DNA from: Nannocystis exedens
GTDB lineage: Bacteria; Myxococcota_A; Polyangia; Polyangiales; Polyangiaceae
Reading direction: 5' to 3'
Assembly (NCBI GenBank): GCA_945861885.1
Contig: CAMAVR010000001.1
Coordinates: forward strand, 148,886 to 212,885
Length of the DNA: 64,000 nt
Part shown: positions 57,803 through 64,000 of the stretch, piece by piece
Position numbering within the stretch: position 1 is the stretch's first letter
Layout of the letters: each line of letters opens with the position of its first letter
Made by a program: the position numbers and the translations under genes
The notes under the pieces: generated by a model
What the model saw: the letters and a program-made list of their open reading frames with translations, nothing else
Told to the model about the DNA's origin: nothing
The model's database searches: none

Positions 57803-60703
57803 ATGAGCTCCCGATTTTCGCGTTTTTTTTCTGCCGCGCTCGCTATTACGTCTGTCCTCCTCTTGTCGTCGAATGCGCACGCTGTTCTGCGTTCTCGCCA
57901 AACTCGCAATATTGATTTTACTCAGGTGCGAGGCGCGGCGCTTAATCCTATTGACGGCCTCCCTTGGAAGATCGGCAAAACAACTGAGAACTATTACGAT
58001 TTGCTCGGCCCCGACGACGACTTCGGAGCGATTGCGCGAATACTATTTTATCGCGGCGGCGAGTTTGCACCGTCTAAAAAATGGCCAGGAGCGGCGCTTT
58101 CGCCATACGTAATCGGCCGATGGCTTGCGGCTCTTACGGTCCATGCGGACGGAGTTGTTCGCGATGATGGACAGACGCCGATCGCGGCGCTGGTGGACCT
58201 GCTGGCGCATCCGCAGCCGCACATAAACAACCGCAAACGAAAGGCGCTAAACCAGAACGCTTGGGCGGCGCCAAACCAGCAAAAACTTGCCGAGCTTGTA
58301 GTGCGCCGTGCCGACGATAGTCGTACGTATCGACTTTTTATCGCGCTTTTGTGGGAAAAAGCGACGTCGAGAGAGCACATCCTCGATTACTACCGGGGCC
58401 TTCTCGACGAATTCGGAGGCAGGTGGTCGACGTACTTGAGGCCGGAGCTTCAAGCAGTTATCGCCGATCCGGCTGCGTGGTTGGCGCTTGAGTACGATGA
58501 AGCGTTCGTTTTACCGCCGGCCGGCGCGATGGAGCCTTACGACGACTTCCTTCATTCGTTTTTTGATGTCCCCGACCCTGCCCCACCGCTCGAAACGACC
58601 GGCACGTCGACGCCGAGCCAAACGGGGCTTGGCTTTTCGGATTGCGCCGAAACAGCGTGGCGCGATGCGCTCATGATGATTTCCGATCGCGCGGGCGAAC
58701 TGCCCGTTGGGCACGATTACGACACAGAGATACTGCGAAGACTTGGCGCCGATGATCGGATCGTTGTGTTTTTTGGTGAGGCGCCTCCGCGTGGCTATCC
58801 GACGCGCGCGCTTCAGCGGACACCAGAGGCGCGCAACGCGTGGATCGACATTGCGTCGAACCTCCCCGAGCCGGTGCAATACGCGCTGGTGGATGGCGCG
58901 TTTCGTTACAATATGCGCGGCGGCGGCGACAATATGCTCGCGGCGTTCAAAGCGATGTTTCCGCGCGCCATGCCGCCTGTCCAGACGTGGAACGACTTTG
59001 TAATGCGTGTCAATGCGGCTAGTCACGGACTGAGAGACGGTGTCGTTAAGCTTGAGGCGCCTCCCTCTTCGGAAAAAGCGGTTTCCGCGTTTAGCGTTGG
59101 GCGATGGCATTTTGAGTGGCACTTTGGGAGCGGTCACTCGCATATTGCTCTGCTTTCAAAGTTGCAGCAGCAGCCGATACCGCTCGATTTGGTGTTCGCC
59201 GTCGCCGCGTCACCCGATAATTTTCAGCGTTCGAACACGATTCGTGCGCGCACGATCGATCTCGCCCCGTTTCGTGCTGTTACTAAAAAGAGTGTGACGG
59301 CTGCGCCAGCCGCATTGGCGCCGTACATTTTGCTGCAAAACGAAGACGCGACAGTCGATTACTTGACGCACCTCCCCGACGATGCGTCGCTTGTGTTGCG
59401 CGTCGGTCTTATGAATCGCCTGACGCAACACGATGCACAAAAACGCGTGTTCGCAAACTTGGTAACGCGCGCTCCGTGGTTGAACCACGCTGTCAACACC
59501 AACGAAGCGCTCATCCCGACCAAAGCGCAGGCGTTAGCAGCAATTGAGGCAAAACGTTGGGACCAAGCTCGCCGCGTCGCGAGGCGGAGCGGGCTCGTTC
59601 ATGATGCGGTATCGGGTTACTTTTTCGGTGTCACGACTTCGCAAAAGAACGCTGCAACGCTCCAGATGAGCTTCGATCGCAAACGCGCTCTCGTTTCGTC
59701 GCCGGCGGGAGATGGCCATCCAGATCAAGCGATCGTTTTCGAAATGGATGGCTTGCCAGAACGCACTGAGTGGACGGCTGCCGGTCTCGGCAAAATGTCG
59801 TTCTGCGGAAGTGAACTTCTTGTCGCGCAGTCGGTTCGAGAGCTGAAGCTCATCGACGTCACCACCGGCGCATTCGTGCGTGATCTAATTCCTTCGGGTG
59901 ATGCAATCATCGTGCAGATAGAATGCACCGACGATGGCAGATACGCGTTGGCGAGAATTCTGGAAGGTGGCGAAACTCGCGCTGTTCTTCTGGACGTCGC
60001 GTCGGGGAGGAGGCTTCAGTCGTTTCCTGCGTACCGCGGAGCGAAAGTTGGGCCTGGGGGTAGGCTTATCGCGACGATCGATCGAGACGTTTGGTTTACG
60101 TTCGCTGGCGACGGCGCTCAGACGAGCGATGGTCTACGATTTGGAGCACTCGCTTCAAGCGCATGGAGCCACTACTCAGGCAATACGCTCGCTTTTAGCG
60201 AAATGGGCGATCGACTGTTCGTCGGCGGCGTCAGTCTTAAGGGCGCGGTATTTGATACGAAAACGGGCGCAGCTTATCGGCCCGATGACCATTTGCGAAT
60301 GGCGCCGGATTGGAGGTCGAATGTGCTGCTTCGGTTCACCGCCCTCGGCGCGGGCCGCTATGCGATCGCTCTACGCGACGGCATGCGAGCGCTTGTTGAT
60401 GTGGAGACCGGTGTCACTCGCGTCCTTCTGGGGCCCGAAGCACTTGTTGGCGAGGGGGCCGCGATCAGCGACGATGGTCGCAGATTGGTGACGAGAGGTC
60501 TGAGGGGAAACGGTGCGAAAATTTGGGATGTCGAAGCGGGGCGTATTTTGTATGAGCTCCCCGACACCGGACGATTTGAAGCGGTTTTCGACGATACCGG
60601 GAGACGCCTCGTCACGGTATCTGAGGATCAGATTACGCGCGTATGGGAGGTCGACCGGCTTCCGCCCCCCGCGGTTCCGGCGATGCTGGCGCCGATGCAG
60701 TAG
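57803..60703 (+). CDS. Large secreted protein with C-terminal WD/beta-propeller-like region
   Basis: 966 residues; the ATG at 57803 begins a good signal peptide (1-28, ending SNAHA). The N-terminal part (30-480) contains SDCAETAWRDALMMI, with a Cys/Glu motif, and VGRWHFEWHFGSGHSHIAL, with His pairs; together these resemble an uncharacterised possibly hydrolytic domain. The C-terminal ~330 residues have propeller-like repeats (ISDDGRRLVTRGLRGNGAKIWDVEAGRILYEL, FDDTGRRLVTVSEDQITRVWEVD) in WD40/PD40 style. It should act outside the cytoplasm. The Cys/Glu/His set might be a papain-like centre, which is a guess. Confidence 0.75.
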   Translation: MSSRFSRFFSAALAITSVLLLSSNAHAVLRSRQTRNIDFTQVRGAALNPIDGLPWKIGKTTENYYDLLGPDDDFGAIARILFYRGGEFAPSKKWPGAALSPYVIGRWLAALTVHADGVVRDDGQTPIAALVDLLAHPQPHINNRKRKALNQNAWAAPNQQKLAELVVRRADDSRTYRLFIALLWEKATSREHILDYYRGLLDEFGGRWSTYLRPELQAVIADPAAWLALEYDEAFVLPPAGAMEPYDDFLHSFFDVPDPAPPLETTGTSTPSQTGLGFSDCAETAWRDALMMISDRAGELPVGHDYDTEILRRLGADDRIVVFFGEAPPRGYPTRALQRTPEARNAWIDIASNLPEPVQYALVDGAFRYNMRGGGDNMLAAFKAMFPRAMPPVQTWNDFVMRVNAASHGLRDGVVKLEAPPSSEKAVSAFSVGRWHFEWHFGSGHSHIALLSKLQQQPIPLDLVFAVAASPDNFQRSNTIRARTIDLAPFRAVTKKSVTAAPAALAPYILLQNEDATVDYLTHLPDDASLVLRVGLMNRLTQHDAQKRVFANLVTRAPWLNHAVNTNEALIPTKAQALAAIEAKRWDQARRVARRSGLVHDAVSGYFFGVTTSQKNAATLQMSFDRKRALVSSPAGDGHPDQAIVFEMDGLPERTEWTAAGLGKMSFCGSELLVAQSVRELKLIDVTTGAFVRDLIPSGDAIIVQIECTDDGRYALARILEGGETRAVLLDVASGRRLQSFPAYRGAKVGPGGRLIATIDRDVWFTFAGDGAQTSDGLRFGALASSAWSHYSGNTLAFSEMGDRLFVGGVSLKGAVFDTKTGAAYRPDDHLRMAPDWRSNVLLRFTALGAGRYAIALRDGMRALVDVETGVTRVLLGPEALVGEGAAISDDGRRLVTRGLRGNGAKIWDVEAGRILYELPDTGRFEAVFDDTGRRLVTVSEDQITRVWEVDRLPPPAVPAMLAPMQ

Positions 60704-60787
60704 AGGCCGCGGGGCTTTGGAGGGGGGGCCAATGGCATTTCAGGGGCGCATTGCTTGGCAGAAATGCTTTGAATTACCGGGAAAGTG

Positions 60788-60816
60788 TTGACAGAGGGGC
60801 CGATGTAGGCTAACTC
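60788..60816 (+). promoter_or_regulatory. Promoter of tRNA-Gly
   Basis: A perfect TTGACA (60788-60793) is followed after 17 bp by TAACTC (60811-60816) and a GC-rich discriminator, as usual for stable-RNA promoters. The start point would lie ~8 nt before the mature tRNA. Confidence 0.6.
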
Positions 60817-60830
60817 CCGCGAGCAGATTT

Positions 60831-60903
60831 GCGGGACTAACTCAGTTGGTAGAGTGCCAGCTTCCCAAGCTGGATGTCGCCGGTTCGAACCCGGTGTCCC
60901 GCT
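60831..60903 (+). tRNA. tRNA-Gly (anticodon CCC)
   Basis: The cloverleaf is complete: acceptor GCGGGAC/GTCCCGC with T discriminator, D arm ACTC...GAGT with AGTTGGTA loop, anticodon stem CCAGC/GCTGG with loop TTCCCAA (anticodon CCC, reading GGG), five-base variable loop, and T arm with loop TTCGAAC. The 3' CCA is not encoded. Confidence 0.95.
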
Positions 60904-61548
60904 CAAAACACCGCGTCTTTCGCGCGATACCTTCGCGTTAACGACCTTTCGGGCGCGCAAGGTACGCGGAGTACATCGCGCGCCCGAAAGGCCGTTAGCG
61001 CTTGGTCTCGCGCGAAATACGCTGGTGTTTTTGCCATTTTTTTCATTTTTTTCAATGTTTTTCATTTTTCGCGCTTTGCGCTCTTCGCTTGGACTCCTTT
61101 TTCACTATTTGAGTTTTTGCGCTTTGCGCCCTAGTTTTTTGCGTTTCGTTTGTCAGGTGGATCGGGTCACGAGGTCATTGACTTGCGCTAGCCGTTGAAC
61201 GTCTGACGAAGACCGGACGGCGACCTTTGCCAACGGCATATTCAGGACGCACTGCGTTCTGAACCCGCCAACAAGCGACGGGAACAAAAGATCCGAACTA
61301 GCTCCGCGACGCGAAAAAAAAGAGGCTCGGTCTTAATCACCAGCGCGATACTCGGCGGTAAAGTCATTATTCCCATCTATCGGATATCGGCAGTCCCGCA
61401 CAGGCCATCGATTAAGCAAGAATGCGTACTCGTGTCCTCTTGGATGCAAGACCTCCAAATCTTGTTTTGATAATTCCAGCAAAAAAAGACGTTACGCTAC
61501 CGCCTGCTATGTCGGTGAATGGTCACACGTTTGCTTGCTCCACTGCCA
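60904..61548. other. Non-coding stretch after tRNA-Gly
   Basis: 645 bp without a supported gene. It contains a long hairpin: arms 60939-60958 and 60978-60997, 20 bp with one mismatch, stem core CCTTTCGGGCGCGC. A T-rich tract then follows (61026-61070, repeats of TTTTTTTCAT). The remainder is unremarkable. The hairpin could end the tRNA transcript. Confidence 0.55.
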
Positions 61549-62406
61549 TCAGCTGCCCGTCTTCTCGCCGTTCCAAACTCGTTGCAAGTAATCGTTGATG
61601 GCGCCGATAAGATCGTCAATCGTACTTGGAACACGTCGGAGCTTCATTTTACGAATGTAGTGTCCCCAATGCGTCTGCAGGCGCAGTCGCGTCGGCGCGT
61701 CAAAGTCGATCTGCCGAGCAATCGCCGTGCCGCGTTTGGCAAACGTCGTCAAGATCGCACCGCGCAACCGATCGTCGGTGAGCAGCTGCGACTCAATTAG
61801 TTTCAGCAAATCGTAGTAATCCTTCATTCGCGTATTTGCGCCGGCTCGATTGATGGCGATCTGCAATTTTTCAGCGAAGATCGTTTCGGCGGAATACGCC
61901 ATCACCTCGAAATCGTTCCCCACGAGCGGAGCTCCGCGATACCGGATGCGCTCAAGTACAGTCGGCGTCGGCTCTACGATGTCGCCAATCGCGAGATCGA
62001 GGCGCAGAGCACCTCGTGCTCCGCACAGCGCAAAATCAGTTTTGATGCGCACTCCGGGATAATCCATCTCAGGATGATTGAGCGGCTCACCAACCGCCGG
62101 TCCCCATTCGATTCCGTCGTCGCTCGACAAGCTCAGAATTTCGTCGATCGTTTTGGCAGCGTCGTGCACCTCGCACGATGTGTGGCGCACTGAAAAATCG
62201 GCATCGCGCGTCTGCCGCTCGGAGTCGATCAGATATGCGAGAAGCGAACCGCCTTTGAATATAAAGCGATCAGCGTGCCGTGACCGGCTCAAACGCTCGA
62301 GGAATTGTTCGATGCCGTATCGATGAATCAGATCTTGAAACGAAAGTTTTTCGTCTTTGGCAATATTATAAAGCCGCGTTCGCAGGCTGTGAGCGCTTGT
62401 TGCCAT
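61549..62406 (-). CDS. AbiEii/AbiGii-family nucleotidyltransferase toxin
   Basis: 285 residues. The nucleotidyltransferase core is visible: FKGGSLLAYLIDSERQTRDADFSV (GS...DxD metal site), then AETIFAEKLQIAI and RMKDYYDLLKL, conserved in the AbiEii/MenT class. These toxins add nucleotides to tRNA acceptor ends and act in phage abortive infection; the antitoxin gene ends 3 bp upstream. A type IV toxin-antitoxin (AbiE) pair. Confidence 0.92.
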   Translation of the reverse strand: MATSAHSLRTRLYNIAKDEKLSFQDLIHRYGIEQFLERLSRSRHADRFIFKGGSLLAYLIDSERQTRDADFSVRHTSCEVHDAAKTIDEILSLSSDDGIEWGPAVGEPLNHPEMDYPGVRIKTDFALCGARGALRLDLAIGDIVEPTPTVLERIRYRGAPLVGNDFEVMAYSAETIFAEKLQIAINRAGANTRMKDYYDLLKLIESQLLTDDRLRGAILTTFAKRGTAIARQIDFDAPTRLRLQTHWGHYIRKMKLRRVPSTIDDLIGAINDYLQRVWNGEKTGS

Positions 62407-62409
62407 AAT

Positions 62410-63000
62410 TTATTCATCCGAAAGAAGAAGTGCGACGATATCGTCGATAGGCTTCCGAAGCTGCCGGCCATAAGCGGTGAGCTTTTTAAGATCGCGATGC
62501 GGTTGCTTCAGGTATCCGCGAAGCGCCTTGTGCGCCACGTCGACAGGAAGCAGCTTGAACGCATCAATGACACTCTTTTCGCGATCGTAAATGCGCACAT
62601 GACGCTTACCTACGCGATGGCTCTCGATGCCGGCGGCATAGGCTTCGGCTCGAAAGCAAGTGACGTGATAATCGCTGCTCTTGATGCACTCGCCGTAAGG
62701 AAATGCGAGCCAGGGGCTTCGCTCATATTCGTCGCTCAGATCGTAGAACAAGAGAGCCGATACGCCGCAAATGACGGCACCGGGGTACAGCGTGCACGCG
62801 GGAGCGTAACGCCGGAGTGGGTCGGACAGCCAATCGAGATTGGTCGCGTAAATGCTTCGCGCAGGGCGCAGCAGTTCACCGGACTTGACGAGCCGACTGA
62901 GCATCATCTTGTTGACACCAAGTGCGGTCGCTTCATCAAGTGTGACGAAATCGACTCGCTTCAGAGCGTTAAACAGGCGCTGTTGGAGGGAGATTGGCAT
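62410..63000 (-). CDS. AbiEi-family antitoxin (transcriptional regulator)
   Basis: 196 residues. The N-terminal winged-helix segment (RLFNALKRVDFVTLDEATALGVNKMMLSRLVKSGELLRPARSIYA) is the AbiEi DNA-binding domain. The C-terminal antitoxin domain includes SVIDAFKLLPVDVAHKALRGYL. It represses its own operon and neutralises the AbiEii partner encoded 3 bp downstream. No ribosome site is obvious at the ATG. Upstream, CTGTCA/ACTGTCAG direct repeats and a CCAT...ATGG pair (63013-63045) are possible operator elements. Confidence 0.92.
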   Translation of the reverse strand: MPISLQQRLFNALKRVDFVTLDEATALGVNKMMLSRLVKSGELLRPARSIYATNLDWLSDPLRRYAPACTLYPGAVICGVSALLFYDLSDEYERSPWLAFPYGECIKSSDYHVTCFRAEAYAAGIESHRVGKRHVRIYDREKSVIDAFKLLPVDVAHKALRGYLKQPHRDLKKLTAYGRQLRKPIDDIVALLLSDE

Positions 63001-63168
63001 GTGTTACTAGATTCTGTCACCATTAATACTGTCAGACTATGGTAACATTTACAAGTCGACACTGCGAAACACTAATCAGCCGCTTACCCGTCGACGATCG
63101 CGTCACACGCGATCGCAACCGCTCGAGAACTCTCGGCACATCATGCGTTCAACGACTCATCAAACGCG

Positions 63169-63426
63169 ATGGTCGGTTTTCCGAGCGGCTTCGTCCATTT
63201 CAATACCGCCACTCACGCCTCTAGGCTTCTTCTTGATGAGAAACAGTACATCGTATCCTCTTTTGACACATTATCCGACGGCCAAGGCGTGAAGTTCACC
63301 GGTCAACGAATCTCGGATGGAGCGTACGGTGTTGGAACATTAGGCATCGATGCTCTGCTTACCTTCGAGGTGACACCACCGAACGAACGAACCGACCAGC
63401 TGGTGGTCTTTCCGACGGGAAAATAA
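63169..63426 (+). CDS. Small or truncated hypothetical protein
   Basis: 85 codons. The second half (SRLLLDEKQYIVSSFDTLSDG...GIDALLTFEVTPPNERTDQLVVFPTGK) has the residue mix of a real beta-rich protein end, whereas the first 20 codons do not. It is probably the 3' remnant of a larger gene cut by insertion or deletion next to the IS630 fossil. No ribosome site or signal peptide. Low confidence. Confidence 0.3.
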   Translation: MVGFPSGFVHFNTATHASRLLLDEKQYIVSSFDTLSDGQGVKFTGQRISDGAYGVGTLGIDALLTFEVTPPNERTDQLVVFPTGK

Positions 63427-63480
63427 TTGTCGTCAAGGCGTGAGTCTCCCGATCGCGTAAACAGTCGGGGGTGGATTCAA

Positions 63481-63857
63481 AAATACAACGGTACAAGCTC
63501 GTCGTTCCGTAGCATCGCGACGGCCAACGCGATGTCGCGCAGACGCCGCGCGTGCATCCCTGGCTGCTACGCCACCAGCGTTTCAAATTGCACTTCACCC
63601 CCGCTCACAGATCATGGCTAAATCAAGCGGAACGTTGGTTCGGTGCTCTTACCGATCGACAGCTTCGCCGCGGAAGTCATCGTTCGAAGTTCGAGCTGCG
63701 ACATGCAATTGAGTCCTTTGTGAGCAACACAAACCAAAATCCAAAACCGTTTGTCTGGGTCAAAACCGCCGACGACATTCTCGCCTCGATCGCACGTTTC
63801 GCCCAACGCACAATCGAGGTTCACAACTCACAAGGAACTTCTGTTCCAGGGCACTAG
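63481..63857 (+). pseudogene. IS630-family transposase remnant
   Basis: The last ~100 codons (63552-63857) are an intact IS630 transposase C-terminus: RFKLHFTPAHRSWLNQAERWF, with the third catalytic Glu, then PFVWVKTADDILASIARF. Upstream, NGTSSSFRSIATANA in another frame matches the middle of the same protein, and a TAG interrupts the C-terminal frame. So the gene has lost its N-terminal half and has an internal deletion plus a frameshift. Inactive. Confidence 0.82.
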
Positions 63858-63935
63858 CACTACCTCGCCACTTTTTTCATCTTGCACGTCACTTCAATAT
63901 TTAAATTTGTCGCAAGATGGATTTGAACGGGGCTT

Positions 63936-64000
63936 GTGAAACCAAATACAGGGTGGGAACAGCAGCTTGATGGTTGGCTTGCACCGTTCGTGCAGGCCTT
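63936..64000 (+). CDS. Start of an IS701-like transposase gene, cut by the window edge
   Basis: A GTG at 63936 opens a frame reading KPNTGWEQQLDGWLAPFVQA to the end. The WE..L..WL.PF pattern is that of the N-terminus of IS701-type (IS4-superfamily) transposases. An 8-bp inverted pair CATCTTGC/GCAAGATG (63880-63919) lies upstream and may belong to the element end or promoter. Only 21 codons are visible. Confidence 0.5.
   Translation, partial: MKPNTGWEQQLDGWLAPFVQA

Noticed and set aside
60628-61065. 145-codon minus-strand frame starting MKNIEKNEKNGKN
   Set aside because: Runs through the tRNA-Gly gene and a hairpin; the Lys/Asn start is just the complement of the T-rich tract.

Overview
The window reads as chromosomal DNA of a Gram-negative bacterium of the deltaproteobacterial / Myxococcota kind. 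This is inferred from gene style and not from a species marker: about ten predicted lipoproteins, a TonB-dependent receptor carrying its own TonB-C-like domain, BAM-complex lipoproteins, an MlaF-type ATPase, an NtrC-type sigma-54 activator, many GTG/TTG starts and GTGA/ATGA overlaps, and a moderately high GC content. I cannot name the species. Most of the window (about 1-60.7 kb) is dense, ordinary chromosome. The last 3 kb, after a tRNA-Gly gene, is an accessory patch with an AbiE toxin-antitoxin pair and transposase pieces.

Layout. 1-6637 (minus) is one giant secreted lipoprotein gene whose 3' end lies outside the window. 6758-12114 (minus) holds a two-domain Fe(II)/2-oxoglutarate oxygenase with an ATP-grasp-like N-terminus, a secreted zinc metalloprotease and a HEAT-repeat protein. 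12219-15905 is ileS with an unusual insertion after its KESKS loop. 15987-21365 is a compact divergent cluster: two acyl carrier proteins and a CFA-family methyltransferase on one strand, and a ketosynthase, a degenerate ketosynthase and an alpha-oxoamine synthase on the other. 21374-23481 is a thiamine operon (thiG, thiE and two small genes). It is followed by an MlaF-like ATPase, a polysaccharide deacetylase, tsf, rpsB, nfo and a 2Fe-2S ferredoxin-like protein.

28.8-41.7 kb carries a lipoprotein, a sensor kinase overlapping bioA, moeA, a TonB_C-receptor fusion with a partner lipoprotein, a PH-domain membrane protein, a dCMP deaminase, and a BamB-like / YfgM-like pair. 41.8-50.1 kb carries a membrane sulfatase-fold/HEAT fusion, greA, a lipoprotein, bamD, an NtrC-type regulator, dut and guaA. 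50.3-60.7 kb is rich in exported proteins: a Pro-rich lipoprotein, a lipoprotein 5'-nucleotidase (UshA family), a nicotinamide phosphoribosyltransferase (NAMPT) carrying an apparent lipoprotein signal, and two large secreted proteins of unknown function.

Three systems deserve attention. (i) The ACP/ACP/methyltransferase versus KS/KS-like/oxoamine-synthase cluster has the same component set as PigH+PigJ of prodigiosin biosynthesis, and the PLP enzyme also resembles serine palmitoyltransferases. It probably makes an uncharacterised amino-ketone lipid or alkaloid. (ii) A predicted envelope-anchored NAMPT sits beside an envelope-anchored nucleotidase, which suggests NAD/NMN turnover outside the cytoplasm. 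(iii) A family of long inverted repeats built from the 12-mer CCCGTAAACGTG is dispersed through intergenic gaps, together with other hairpin repeats that probably act as terminators.
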